Below, in pieces: positions 15,560 through 24,142 of a DNA stretch of 42,794 nucleotides. The position numbers and the translations under genes were made by a program. This stretch comes from Candidatus Nealsoniibacteriota bacterium. GTDB lineage: Bacteria > Patescibacteriota > Minisyncoccia > Minisyncoccales > MHMH01. Location of the stretch: NCBI GenBank assembly GCA_016181985.1, contig JACOYG010000001.1, positions 1 to 42,794 of the forward strand, in the 5' to 3' direction. The notes below the pieces were generated by a model. The model was not told the DNA's origin and made no database searches. It saw nothing but the letters and a program-made list of their open reading frames with translations. Numbering within the stretch: the first letter of the stretch is position 1; every line of letters begins with the position of its first letter.

Positions 15560-17401
15560 TTAAACTTTCCACTTCGGGTTTGTCGACATTTTTTTGATTT
15601 GCTTTCCAAGGCCAATAGGAAGACTCGTGGCGTTGTTTAACGTTTTAAGAATCTCCTTTTTAATCTCGGGTTTTGCGTGCCGTGTTATATCCTCAAATTT
15701 TGCGTCATCTTCCAATATATGGACGACCACTTCGCTGTTTTGATATGCTTCTTTCTGTGTCTTTTCCAAAAGATCCTTAGTGGTCATTTTATCTAACGCC
15801 TCGATAATTGTTTTGCCTATTTTCGGAGCCAGGTCCGGTCTCCTTTCCATAATTTTATCCGGACTGACTCCCTTTCTGACCGCTTCCGCGATAAATTTTT
15901 CTTCATTTGCGCCGATTTTCCCTTCCTTGGTTATAATATCTATAATAGCCGCTATCTTACCGGAGCTGCGAGCTATTTTTTTAGAGTCTTCTTTTAACAA
16001 TTCGGCCTGCAAATAATTTCTTCTATCTTCAGTATCTTTTGGAGCCCTCTTAAGTATTCTTGCTTTATCTTCCGCAAGAGTAGCTTCTTCTATTGATCGG
16101 ATCTTGGCTTGGGCGATTTCGCGTCTCCTGGTCCATGCCCCCAGCTGGGATTGTTCTCTCGGCGTAATGGTGCCGGCTGCTTCCTTCGCCTTTAATGGCG
16201 TAATTATTCTCTCCGCCGCCTTAGCTCTTTCGCCTTCTTGCCATGTCCTACCTCTTAGCGTGGCTTGTTTCGCTTTTCCGGCTAAGTAGCCGGTGCCTCC
16301 AGATATTGCCATGCCCCCTAATTTCCAAAAGTCGTCCATTGCGGCCGGGCTCATTTTTTTAGCGATAGTTAAAGTAAAGACTAAATAAACAATCAAAAAA
16401 ATGAACTTCGAATAATCGGCAGCAAGATTAGTGCCCCTTATATTAAAAGCCGTTGCCGGAGCCACGGCAGCAAAAAATTTTAATCCCAAACCCATTACGA
16501 AAAAAACCACAACTCCCAAAAATGTCCACTGGAATAAGGCTCCGAGCCATTGGCGAAAATATTTTTGGGTTTGAGGCAGTATATAGGCCGCAAAAGCCAA
16601 GGGGGCCGAAACGGCTAATAACCAAATAATGGCTATTCTTAATAAAAACAACAAAGCATAGACCAAGAAAACGAGCCCGCCGACAATACTGAATGCCCCT
16701 AAAATAAATGTTTCGCTGAATGTTCCGAATAGGCCCTCTCCTAAAACTGCTGTGCCAAAAAATATCAAGCGCGCTACGTTGGCGAATGGGATTAAGGCGA
16801 CGATATAGTATGGCGCAAAAAACCAAGCGGCATACTCACCCACGGCTTTTGCTGCGGCTCCGGCCATTTGGCTGGCAATCGGTACCGCCATTCCGGCGGT
16901 TCCAAAAAAAGATTGCTTGAATGCATTTTGGACAACCCACCCCATATCAGCCACCATTTTGACCAAGAGTAAGCTAAAATTAACCAAGAGGGCTATGACG
17001 ATTAATCTGGGCAGGGCTTTTTTCATCCCAACATTTTCAGCTTTGAAGATGTAGGAGATGGCAATAAAAATAAAAATTAAAATAAAAGACATGTTTACCA
17101 GTCCGCTTGTAAAATGCCAACCGGCATTTACCAGGTCATTATTTAACCCTACGGGCAAGGATGACGCCCAATCCAAGAAGGCGGCTGAAAAAGAAATAAA
17201 GAATCCCCCCGCCAAGGCAAACATTAATAGATAAAAAAGCCAGGCTACGATCCGATCCAGAAAGTCTAGAGCGTCTAATTGCATTGAAGCCAGCGACGGG
17301 ATAACGTCAAAAAAAGCGTTGGCTTGCTGTAAACAAAAGAAAAGTCCAAAAAAGATAAGAAAAAAAACCGGAATTTTATTAAATCTAAAGATTTTCCTCA
17401 T
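15560..17401 (-). CDS. VirB6/TrbL-like polytopic membrane protein
   Basis: The 613-residue protein has a signal-like N-terminus (residues 8-30), then about six to seven membrane helices between residues 45 and 350 with Gly/Phe-rich loops. A long cytosolic tail of about 250 residues, rich in Ala, Lys and Glu, follows (IEEATLAEDKARILKRAPKD and similar). Polytopic proteins of this shape encoded next to virB4 and prgI are VirB6/TrbL-type channel components. The start shares one base with the stop of the upstream Ig/VirB2 gene. The call rests on topology and neighbourhood, not a catalytic motif. Confidence 0.8.
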   Translation of the reverse strand: MRKIFRFNKIPVFFLIFFGLFFCLQQANAFFDVIPSLASMQLDALDFLDRIVAWLFYLLMFALAGGFFISFSAAFLDWASSLPVGLNNDLVNAGWHFTSGLVNMSFILIFIFIAISYIFKAENVGMKKALPRLIVIALLVNFSLLLVKMVADMGWVVQNAFKQSFFGTAGMAVPIASQMAGAAAKAVGEYAAWFFAPYYIVALIPFANVARLIFFGTAVLGEGLFGTFSETFILGAFSIVGGLVFLVYALLFLLRIAIIWLLAVSAPLAFAAYILPQTQKYFRQWLGALFQWTFLGVVVFFVMGLGLKFFAAVAPATAFNIRGTNLAADYSKFIFLIVYLVFTLTIAKKMSPAAMDDFWKLGGMAISGGTGYLAGKAKQATLRGRTWQEGERAKAAERIITPLKAKEAAGTITPREQSQLGAWTRRREIAQAKIRSIEEATLAEDKARILKRAPKDTEDRRNYLQAELLKEDSKKIARSSGKIAAIIDIITKEGKIGANEEKFIAEAVRKGVSPDKIMERRPDLAPKIGKTIIEALDKMTTKDLLEKTQKEAYQNSEVVVHILEDDAKFEDITRHAKPEIKKEILKTLNNATSLPIGLGKQIKKMSTNPKWKV

Positions 17402-18819
17402 TAATATTGAAGATTAATCATTTTAACCGATCTAAAAAATGTTTCTCCGAAAGCTGACATGTCCCTAACCTCTTTAGAAACAACCACGGGCGGGTTGTCG
17501 GAATTCGCTCGGTAATTATCCAAAGAGTATAAAATCAATTGACAACTCCCTTCGGATTGTACCGACTTGACAGTTTCATTCAGGATTGGCACTCCGTTTT
17601 CCGGACCCTTAAGCGTCATAATTGGATTGGTATATTTAATGTCTCTATAAAGAGTCGATTCTTTACAATCGCCGCCTTGCTCTTCCTTCGGAAGGCTAAA
17701 CCCGATTTTCCATTCTTCTTGGTTGCCGGGCAGTTCCGGCATTTTTAATTTAGTTAATTGCGGATTAATAGTGTTGAGAATAAGGACTGAACCCAAAAGT
17801 AAAACCAAGCCCAAACCGGCGGACCTAATTCTGTCCATGGCTTCCTTCATCTTCCCGGCGTTACCGGCCGAAGTAAGATATTGGACTCCGGCTATAACTA
17901 AAGCAATAAAAGCAGCAAATCCGCCCAAAGAAATTCCCCAGTCATATATATATTTAATTAATCCGGGGATGTCGGTTTTTTCATTTAGTTTTGATCTGAG
18001 GGGTGAGTCAGGCCATGCAATTTCTAGCTTTCCGGTAGTTGATCCTGCGCCCGTGCCAGTCCCAGCCCCAGAAGTTCCCGGAGGCGGAGGACCAGCTATT
18101 TCGAAGGAATATGATTTATCACCAAATTTGCCCTTACTGTCTGTCGCCGTTATTGTGACTTGGTAGGTACCACCGAATGCGGGCGCTCCTTCTAATATTC
18201 CCTCGGAATTAAATTTTTCACCGGATTTTCCAAAAGATAGCCCGGGAGGGAGAGTGCCCTGGCCGCCCCACTTATAAGGAGGAGCGCCGTCAGTGGCCTG
18301 AAATTTTATTGTAAGATATTGATTTGCGGTTCCAGTGATGGGAGATGCTGGAGAAATAATATTTGGCGGCTTAGCCGATGCCGTGCCAGGAGCCGGCGCA
18401 GTGGCGGGAGCGATATTAATTGAGAAAGGTATTGTTCCAAAATTTCCTTGCGAATCTTCCAAAAATAACCTGAAAGCAAAACTCCCATCAAGATCGGGCG
18501 TTCCTTCGAGCAAGCCCGACAATTTGTTTACAGATAATCCACGAGGTAATGTTGTTTGATAACCCGATGGAATAGAGCCGGTGGGAGCTTGGACAACCGC
18601 GTTTTTATAAGGCAATAAAACGGAAGGGAAATATTTTTGTAAATTTTCTGAATAAGGGATGAATATTTTACCGTCATGCAGGGCGGTATAGCCAGACACA
18701 GGGCTCACTTGGCTAAAAACATTATTAATGCCGAAAAAAGCCGTGCCGATAATTATAAAAAATAAAATATAAAAAGATTTTTTCATACCCCTGCTTATAT
18801 TATTGCCGCTTCGCGGCAT
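17401..18819 (-). CDS. Surface protein: two Ig-like (He_PIG) domains fused to a VirB2-like membrane domain
   Basis: After a signal peptide (hydrophobic core FYILFFIIIGTAFFG) come two Ig-like putative domains with the typical LPxGLSxxxxSGxLEGTP phrase (LPRGLSVNKLSGLLEGTPDL and LPPGLSFGKS..EGILEGAP). A Gly/Thr linker follows, then two hydrophobic helices separated by a short basic loop with SAGNAGKMKEAMDRIRSAG, the pattern of TrbC/VirB2 pilins. A C-terminal tail has several Cys and Pro residues. I chose the ATG at 18819 because AAGGAG lies 6 bases upstream; the longer frame would begin inside a terminator. A 6-bp hairpin covers the start codon (18804-18818). Confidence 0.82.
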   Translation of the reverse strand: MPRSGNNISRGMKKSFYILFFIIIGTAFFGINNVFSQVSPVSGYTALHDGKIFIPYSENLQKYFPSVLLPYKNAVVQAPTGSIPSGYQTTLPRGLSVNKLSGLLEGTPDLDGSFAFRLFLEDSQGNFGTIPFSINIAPATAPAPGTASAKPPNIISPASPITGTANQYLTIKFQATDGAPPYKWGGQGTLPPGLSFGKSGEKFNSEGILEGAPAFGGTYQVTITATDSKGKFGDKSYSFEIAGPPPPGTSGAGTGTGAGSTTGKLEIAWPDSPLRSKLNEKTDIPGLIKYIYDWGISLGGFAAFIALVIAGVQYLTSAGNAGKMKEAMDRIRSAGLGLVLLLGSVLILNTINPQLTKLKMPELPGNQEEWKIGFSLPKEEQGGDCKESTLYRDIKYTNPIMTLKGPENGVPILNETVKSVQSEGSCQLILYSLDNYRANSDNPPVVVSKEVRDMSAFGETFFRSVKMINLQY

Positions 18820-18838
18820 AATTTTCTCCTTATTTATA

Positions 18839-18847
18839 ATTATACCA
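18839..18847 (-). promoter_or_regulatory. Extended -10 promoter of the Ig/VirB2-like gene
   Basis: On the minus strand TGGTATAAT forms an extended -10 element about 20 bases before the start codon. The -35 at 17-base spacing is weak (TTCATT). It allows the secretion cluster to be transcribed independently of the upstream OB-fold gene. Confidence 0.55.
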
Positions 18848-18878
18848 CTTTTATTGTTGTAAATGAACTGTGGAAAAC

Positions 18879-18909
18879 AAAAGAGACCTAATTTAGTTAG
18901 GTCTCTTTT
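18879..18909 (-). terminator. Intrinsic terminator of the Pro/Thr-linker OB-fold gene
   Basis: Perfect 13-bp arms AAAAGAGACCTAA (18879-18891) and TTAGGTCTCTTTT (18897-18909) with a 5-nt loop lie 10 bases after the stop codon on the minus strand, with a T-rich tail. Confidence 0.9.
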
Positions 18910-18918
18910 CTTAATCAT

Positions 18919-19545
18919 TTAGCTTACCTTCCTGGCGTGATACAGCACGATGCCGGTTTGCTTTTTGCCGTATACGTCAGGCAGGACGATCGATCCTGCA
19001 TATTCCCCGCGCATTATAATCATATCGCCTTTTTGCAGTCTGCCGCCGGTGAACGGTAGTATGTCGGAGCTAGATCTTTCGATCTTTGCCATCAGTACTG
19101 TGCCGTTAACCTTTGGCCCGAAGAAAAAATAGAAGTAGAGGGGGTCTCCGTTGAACAAATCCCCTTCGTAGATTGCGGAAACATTAACAACGTCTCCGTT
19201 TTTGTATTTGCCGGCCTGAGCGTTAGCAATGAATTCCTCTGCGGTCATAATGCCATTTGGTGCCACAGTCGGCATGGGAGTCGGTGTCAGCGGCGTTTTA
19301 GTTGGGTTCGGCGTCGGGGCGTTTGCTGGCATGGCCGTCGGCGCAGTCGTTGGTGTGGCTGGCGTTGGCTTCACCGTCGGCGTCGTCGTAGGCGCAGCGG
19401 TCGGTACCACGGTCGGCGCTGGCGTCGCAGTCGGCGTTGGCTCGGGTTTCCCCTCGAAAAAGCCAGCGCTTAAAGCGGTGTAGGCGAATACTGACGCCGC
19501 GATTATGACGGCGACAATGATCCATATCAACTTTTTCTTGTTCAC
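18919..19545 (-). CDS. Membrane-anchored protein with Pro/Thr linker and OB-fold-like domain
   Basis: The 208-residue protein has a signal anchor (LIWIIVAVIIAASVFAYTAL). It then has about 60 residues of PTPTATPAPTVVPT-type linker and a C-terminal domain of about 110 residues with beta-rich phrases (GDVVNVSAIYEGDL, GTVLMAKIERSS, KGDMIIMRGEYAG) resembling small secreted OB folds. The start is GTG, chosen because GAGGAGG lies 6 bases upstream. The gene stands alone, with a perfect consensus promoter and its own terminator. It is visibly richer in G+C than its neighbours, suggesting acquisition or strong expression. Function unknown. Confidence 0.78.
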   Translation of the reverse strand: MNKKKLIWIIVAVIIAASVFAYTALSAGFFEGKPEPTPTATPAPTVVPTAAPTTTPTVKPTPATPTTAPTAMPANAPTPNPTKTPLTPTPMPTVAPNGIMTAEEFIANAQAGKYKNGDVVNVSAIYEGDLFNGDPLYFYFFFGPKVNGTVLMAKIERSSSDILPFTGGRLQKGDMIIMRGEYAGSIVLPDVYGKKQTGIVLYHARKVS

Positions 19546-19577
19546 AAAGAACCTCCTCTCGGTTTAATTCTACATAT

Positions 19578-19606
19578 ATTATATCTCTTTATGTGCCCCC
19601 TGTCAA
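19578..19606 (-). promoter_or_regulatory. Perfect consensus promoter of the OB-fold gene
   Basis: TTGACA (19601-19606) and TATAAT (19578-19583) on the minus strand are separated by exactly 17 bases. The word CTATTGACA at the -35 recurs at the promoter of the other GC-rich single gene (34332-34337). Confidence 0.9.
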
Positions 19607-19622
19607 TAGCGAGAAAACCTAT

Positions 19623-20141
19623 TTAATCTTTCTTGATTACGGTATCTCCCCAGAAATCTTTTGTGATGGTTCCTTTCTTTTCCCCGTCTTTATCAGCTAT
19701 GACTCTGTCTCCCCAAAAATCATTTTTTATTTCTCCTTCTTTTTCCCCATCAGCACCCTTGATAATCTGTTTATTAAAACCACAAGAGTCATGGGTACCT
19801 TGCTCTATCCTGCCCACTTCTTTCCCGTCCTTATTTTTAATTATCTGGTCACCCGAGGATGCTTCTTTCTTGAGTCTTCCAACTTCTTCGCCGGAACTAT
19901 TCCTAAGTATTTTATCGTCGGATAAATCATCCTTGTCTAATTTTTCTGCGCTAAAAATAGGGTTTGCCTTGGACCCGGAGTCGCTGCAGGCGCTACCCAA
20001 CAGGCCCACAAGACCAGCTATTATTACTATTACGATAAATGCAATATAGGCAAGTATCACTATCGCGGCGATAATAGCAGCTACGATAATAACGACAAGA
20101 ATAACATCTAAAATCGTCATCCATATTGATCCTTTTTTCAA
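19623..20141 (-). CDS. Membrane-anchored protein with short beta repeats, unknown function
   Basis: The 172-residue product has a long N-terminal hydrophobic stretch (about residues 8-50, with LLGSACSD at its end). It then has four to five repeats of about 20 residues built on DGxExGxI and WGDxVI (KNKDGKEVGRIEQG, GADGEKEGEIKNDFWGDRVI, DKDGEKKGTITKDFWGDTVI). Such repeats often form beta-solenoid or MORN-like sheets. The start appears to be TTG, with GGGAGG 6 bases upstream. I do not recognise the family. It lies 11 bases downstream of a frameshifted gene on the same strand. Confidence 0.65.
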   Translation of the reverse strand: MKKGSIWMTILDVILVVIIVAAIIAAIVILAYIAFIVIVIIAGLVGLLGSACSDSGSKANPIFSAEKLDKDDLSDDKILRNSSGEEVGRLKKEASSGDQIIKNKDGKEVGRIEQGTHDSCGFNKQIIKGADGEKEGEIKNDFWGDRVIADKDGEKKGTITKDFWGDTVIKKD

Positions 20142-20152
20142 TTTGCACCTCC

Positions 20153-20675
20153 CTATTCTTTAACTGTGACGCTATTTACGATTTTGTCAATATCCCCTGC
20201 CAGTCCTTGCCAGTATTTTTCTGGCGCAAAAAGAGATATTAAATAACCATCCCTACCGTCGAGTAGTATTTTTTCTTTAGAGAGAACAAAAGAACCGGCG
20301 GGATTTTTATATTTTAAATCAAGAATCCCTTCGTTTATTTCGATCTTTGACTCCAAGATCTCTACCGTCCAGCCGTTATTTTTGTTTACCTCCTCCATTT
20401 TTTTTAAAATCTCTACAATGGGAATTTCCAAGGAGTTCTTCCTGGTTTGTGGTCACCCAATCGCCAGGATATTCTATTTGGAATTTTCCATCGGGGCTTA
20501 TAAATTTTTTGGGCTCGCTTGTTTTCATCGTCGGAAATGTTTCTCGGAATTCTTTTGGCAAGACGTCTTGGAGCGACTTGGAAGCGGGTAAATTAGGCGC
20601 TCGCCAAATCGTCACCGCCATCAGCGCTGAAATTAGGAATAAAAAACCAAGGGATATAAGGATTGTTTTTTTCAT
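20153..20675 (-). pseudogene. Frameshifted exported protein (PsbP-like fold suspected)
   Basis: Two frames must be joined to obtain one protein. The upstream frame gives a signal anchor (ILISLGFLFLISALMAV) and SPDGKFQIEYPGDWVTTNQEELLG. The downstream frame continues IPIVEILKKMEEVNKNNGW to SVTVKE. Removing one A in the GGAAATTCC stretch near 20430 restores a continuous reading frame. The YPGDW phrase and small size suggest a PsbP-like or related secreted domain. It starts 2 bases after the stop of the Fn3/VirB2 gene, so it was part of that operon. A sequencing error is as likely as a true mutation. Confidence 0.6.
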
Positions 20676-20677
20676 GT

Positions 20678-23122
20678 TTATATCGAGTACCAATTACCGA
20701 AAATTCCAACTTGATAACCGATTAATTTCAGGAATATGTTCACGAGCGTCCAAGCAATGGCAATAATAGCCATGCCAATTCCGGCTGATTTCCAAAGAGA
20801 TATTACTCCGGCCAAGGTGGCCGCCTTTCCTAAAGAAAAATAAAACATAAGGCCGGAGTATATTGTGAGCAACACTAAAATGACTGGCACCATCCTCAGC
20901 AAGAGAAAGTCAAAAATAATTTTAACCATTAAAAATACGTGTTTTACCTGGCAAGGCTCTCTTTCGTTCCAAGGCGTCTTGGGGTTATCCGTGTTTTTCC
21001 CGCAAGGTATCAGCCCCCCTTTGCTGGCCCCCGTCGGTTCGGTCAAATTAAAATTCCAAGAGCCAGACCAATTACTGGCCTCAACGCAGTTTTCGTCTAA
21101 ACAAGAACGCACCTGCCATTGATAATTTCCCAAGCAGTCTAACTTGATAAAAGCCGAATTTGTGTGAATAATTTGTGGCGATACTATTTCCTGCCCCGCC
21201 AATAATTTGCAGGATTCATTTACTTCGTCAGAAGACAGGGTTAGATATCGTATTTTATATTGGTATGTTTTAACTCCGGAGTTTTCGTTCCAAGAAACAT
21301 AATTTTGATCGGTTTGGAGTTGGCCGCCGTTTTCCGGCGATGGATCGGATGGTATGGGCAAGCGGAAGGTTGTAAATGTTTGAGCGGGACCATACTGGCC
21401 GCAGGCCCAGCCATCATGGGCGCAGGTTTTAACTTGCCAGTTATAATCTGCTTCTTGGCGCACATTGTATTCCGGATAAGCAATAGAAAACTCCGGCTTA
21501 TCGACGGTTTTTTCCAAATTCAAACCATCTCCGGAAATTTTTAAAATATATGACTTAGCCCCCGAGACTTCCTGCCATTTAAGATTTATTGGAATGGGAA
21601 CGCTGCTTGATCCCGGTGCGGGATTTTCTAAAATCGGCGGCTGGCCGGTAGTTTTGAAAGACCATTCTTGGCTAAAATTTTCGCATTTTGAGCCCACAAA
21701 ATCAGAGCAAGCCCTTACCTTCCATTTATAAATAGTATTTAATTTAAGAATATCTACGTCTAAAATATCTGATTGCGTCCCCTGGACTATAGTGGGAGCC
21801 CAATTATTTATCTGGTATACGAAAGAATTCATTCCTGGCGGCGAAGACCAACTTAGAGCAAAGGGGAATCCAATCGGGTTTTTTCCTTCCGGGTCATTTT
21901 GCGGAGAAACAAGAGAAATATCTTTGAAACTTTTTTGCTCGCTGGTAAAACTCCAGCGCTGGCTATAATCCTTGCACTCTCCCCCCGAGAGTCCGCCATC
22001 TTCATCGAGACAAATTTTTACTTCCCAGTCGTAGATCGTGTCTTTAGTGAAAAAATTAAGACCACTATCGGTAAAATCGGAATAAAGCAATTTTTCTATC
22101 TGATTGGGATCCCTGCGTTCTTTTCTTATTACCCAAGAATCGCACTGTTCTCCTTGCGATGCGTTGAATAAAACAGGCGAGCAGATTCTTTTTCCCCCTT
22201 CCTCTAAAAATACCCTGAACCGGTAAGATTTAGCTTCCTTAATGTCGCACCAGTCAATTTTTAAAGGTGAGTCGGGAGTTATTACCGCCGCGCCGCCTTT
22301 GGGGCCGGCCCAGTCGGGATCTTCCGGGGAAACGAGTTCCGGCGCCATGCCTGTCTTAAAGCTCCAAGCGCTGGCGGGGCCGCAGTTTTTTCCGTCAACC
22401 GAACAGCAGGCCTGGGCCTGCCAGGAATAATCAGTATTGGATTTTAAAAAACAAGCGCCTTTTTCTTCCCTCAAACCGCTATACTCGGATTTGGTCAGAA
22501 TTTCAGGAACAGCGCCGCCTTCGGTATTAAGCTGAAACAAGTATGACTTTGGACCATCGGGCGCTTTTAGCCAACCGACAACATCATTCCAATCAAACTT
22601 TACCGGCAGGAGGACGCTGGCGCTTCCCATGTCTTTATCTGCTTGGTCGGAATAATCGGGACTGTCGTAATAACGGGGATCTTTCGGCGCCTCCAAGCAT
22701 TGGCCGGCAGAGCACGAGCATGAAGGCAAGGTATCGTTATAATTCTTGGGGCCATAAGCCGATTTTCTGCTGATTCCTCCGGGTCCACAGGCTTGCCATG
22801 GCTGGCAAGACGAGCTTTTACTCCAATCTCCCTCTCGTATATTGTATTTGCAAGAATAAGAAGGACAATCTACTCCCGACGCGGACTCTAAGGTATACCA
22901 TTCAAATACGCGCCTTGTTTTAATATCGGCGCCCGTATCATTTGAGATCCCGCAAATACTAGAGCAAGTATATTCGTCCCAAACATTTGAATCCGGGCAA
23001 GTTGGCGGCGGAGGACAGACAACGCCTCCCCCACCTCCTTCTTCGGCATTGATTTTTCCGGGTAAAATAAAACCGGCTAAGCTTATTAAAAAAAATAACA
23101 AAAGAATATATGGCTTTTTCAT
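20678..23122 (-). CDS. Large surface protein with fibronectin-III-like repeats and C-terminal VirB2-like membrane domain
   Basis: The 814-residue protein has a signal peptide ending near residue 26, a Cys-rich N-terminal region, and then about five repeats of the Fn3 type. Their recurring phrase is SPxDG-W--A-SYRFRV-TDYDWEVKICLD, for example TIYDWEVKICLDEDG, TIYKWKVRACSD, ADYNWQVKTCAHDGW and GNYQWQVRSCLDENC. Paired cysteines are regularly spaced and may be disulfide-bonded. The last 110 residues contain two or three hydrophobic helices resembling VirB2/TrbC pilins. It may be an adhesin-tipped subunit of the secretion-like apparatus. Start and stop overlap rsmA by one base. Confidence 0.78.
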   Translation of the reverse strand: MKKPYILLLFFLISLAGFILPGKINAEEGGGGGVVCPPPPTCPDSNVWDEYTCSSICGISNDTGADIKTRRVFEWYTLESASGVDCPSYSCKYNIREGDWSKSSSCQPWQACGPGGISRKSAYGPKNYNDTLPSCSCSAGQCLEAPKDPRYYDSPDYSDQADKDMGSASVLLPVKFDWNDVVGWLKAPDGPKSYLFQLNTEGGAVPEILTKSEYSGLREEKGACFLKSNTDYSWQAQACCSVDGKNCGPASAWSFKTGMAPELVSPEDPDWAGPKGGAAVITPDSPLKIDWCDIKEAKSYRFRVFLEEGGKRICSPVLFNASQGEQCDSWVIRKERRDPNQIEKLLYSDFTDSGLNFFTKDTIYDWEVKICLDEDGGLSGGECKDYSQRWSFTSEQKSFKDISLVSPQNDPEGKNPIGFPFALSWSSPPGMNSFVYQINNWAPTIVQGTQSDILDVDILKLNTIYKWKVRACSDFVGSKCENFSQEWSFKTTGQPPILENPAPGSSSVPIPINLKWQEVSGAKSYILKISGDGLNLEKTVDKPEFSIAYPEYNVRQEADYNWQVKTCAHDGWACGQYGPAQTFTTFRLPIPSDPSPENGGQLQTDQNYVSWNENSGVKTYQYKIRYLTLSSDEVNESCKLLAGQEIVSPQIIHTNSAFIKLDCLGNYQWQVRSCLDENCVEASNWSGSWNFNLTEPTGASKGGLIPCGKNTDNPKTPWNEREPCQVKHVFLMVKIIFDFLLLRMVPVILVLLTIYSGLMFYFSLGKAATLAGVISLWKSAGIGMAIIAIAWTLVNIFLKLIGYQVGIFGNWYSI

Positions 23123-24066
23123 TATTTTATTCTAAAACTTTTTGTCAGATTGCGCCAATCGTCAATACTTAAAGTTTCGGCTCTTTGAGTCGGCTGGATA
23201 TTATTTTCCATAAGCCACTCCCCTATTTTTTCTTTCCCTGCGTCCAATCCTCGCGATAAATTATTTATTAATTGTTTTCTCGGCTGGGAAAATCCCGCCT
23301 TCACGATTTTAAAAAATTTACGGACGTCGGGCCTCTGTAAGTCTTGTGGTTTTGAGATGATTTTTAAGATGGCTGCATCTACCTCGGGTGACGGCCAGAA
23401 AGAGTTTCTAGAGATATAAGAGATAATTTTCGGCTCCGCATAGAATTGGACGGAAACAGCCAAGAGATTTAAGTCTGGCGGTTTGGCGCAAATTCTTTGC
23501 GCTACTTCTTTTTGCACCACCAGCGTCATATCCGTAGGTTTTGCCTCAACGTTCTCAAGGAGCTGACGAATCAGGTGGGCGGTGAGGTAAAAGGGAAGGT
23601 TGCCGACGACTTTAAAAGCACTAAATTCTAAATTCGAAATTCTAAACAAATCCAAAATCCCAAATTTCAAATCCAAACCACGTTTCGAATTTTGGAAATT
23701 GGAATTTAGATATTGTTTCGGATTTAGTGCTTCGGATTTCGAATTTCCCGGGACTAACTTCAAGATATCTCCGTAGATAATCTCCACATTTTTAAAGTCC
23801 TTCAGAGTTTCTTTCAGGATTTCCACCATATTCCGGTCTTTTTCTACGGCAATGACTTTTTTGGTTCTTTTTGCCAGCTCTTGGGTTAAAACGCCCAGCC
23901 CCGGCCCTATTTCTAGCACTACATCATCCGGCTGGAGGTCAGCTGCTTCAACAATCTTCCGAATAGCTGCCTTATCTGTTAAAAAGTTCTGGCCGAGCCC
24001 TCGCGACGGCTTGGCCTGGCGCGACTCTAACAGATTTTTGATATTTTTTACTGAAGTAAGCTCCAT
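23122..24066 (-). CDS. rsmA: 16S rRNA dimethyladenosine transferase RsmA (KsgA) with an in-frame repeat insertion
   Basis: The protein has the RsmA signatures GLGQNFLTDK, LEIGPGLGVLT (SAM-binding), VIAVEKD, and the catalytic NLPFYL motif. It would dimethylate two adenines near the 3' end of 16S rRNA. With 314 residues it is longer than usual. Residues about 106-151, between YGDILKL and KVVGNLPFY, are encoded by an AATTTCGAATTT-family repeat element and have no counterpart in the family. This surface position between two core strands may tolerate an insertion. I use the ATG at 24066; a GTG six codons upstream is less likely. Confidence 0.93.
   Translation of the reverse strand: MELTSVKNIKNLLESRQAKPSRGLGQNFLTDKAAIRKIVEAADLQPDDVVLEIGPGLGVLTQELAKRTKKVIAVEKDRNMVEILKETLKDFKNVEIIYGDILKLVPGNSKSEALNPKQYLNSNFQNSKRGLDLKFGILDLFRISNLEFSAFKVVGNLPFYLTAHLIRQLLENVEAKPTDMTLVVQKEVAQRICAKPPDLNLLAVSVQFYAEPKIISYISRNSFWPSPEVDAAILKIISKPQDLQRPDVRKFFKIVKAGFSQPRKQLINNLSRGLDAGKEKIGEWLMENNIQPTQRAETLSIDDWRNLTKSFRIK
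23616..23752. repeat. AATTTCGAATTT-family element inside rsmA (copy E1)
   Basis: About 137 bases of degenerate words (AAATCCGAAAC, TTCGAATTT, AAATTC) lie inside rsmA. The ends carry an 11-bp inverted pair AAGCACTAAAT (23616-23626) and ATTTAGTGCTT (23722-23732). Read on the minus strand, the word order GAAATCCGAAGCAC, then AAATCCGAAAC, then TTTCGAATTT matches copies E2 and E3 around nusA. Confidence 0.85.
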
Positions 24067-24142
24067 ATTAGGATATTGTAGCACAGAAAGGCATGTCTAA
24101 CTTCTTGGGGATAAGTGCCTTGACTGGCTTCCTGGGTCTGAT

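Noticed and set aside
18820..18918. N-terminal extension of the Ig/VirB2 protein starting at 18918
   Set aside because: The extension would begin inside an intrinsic terminator and cross a promoter; a good ribosome-binding site supports the start at 18819.
19229..19483. Plus-strand frame rich in Val and Gly opposite the Pro/Thr linker
   Set aside because: It is the complement of the repetitive linker codons and has no start signal; it is a shadow.
11625..23122. Integrated conjugative element or prophage
   Set aside because: No integrase, relaxase, VirD4, attachment-site duplication or phage structural gene is present; the cluster appears to be a resident secretion-like system.
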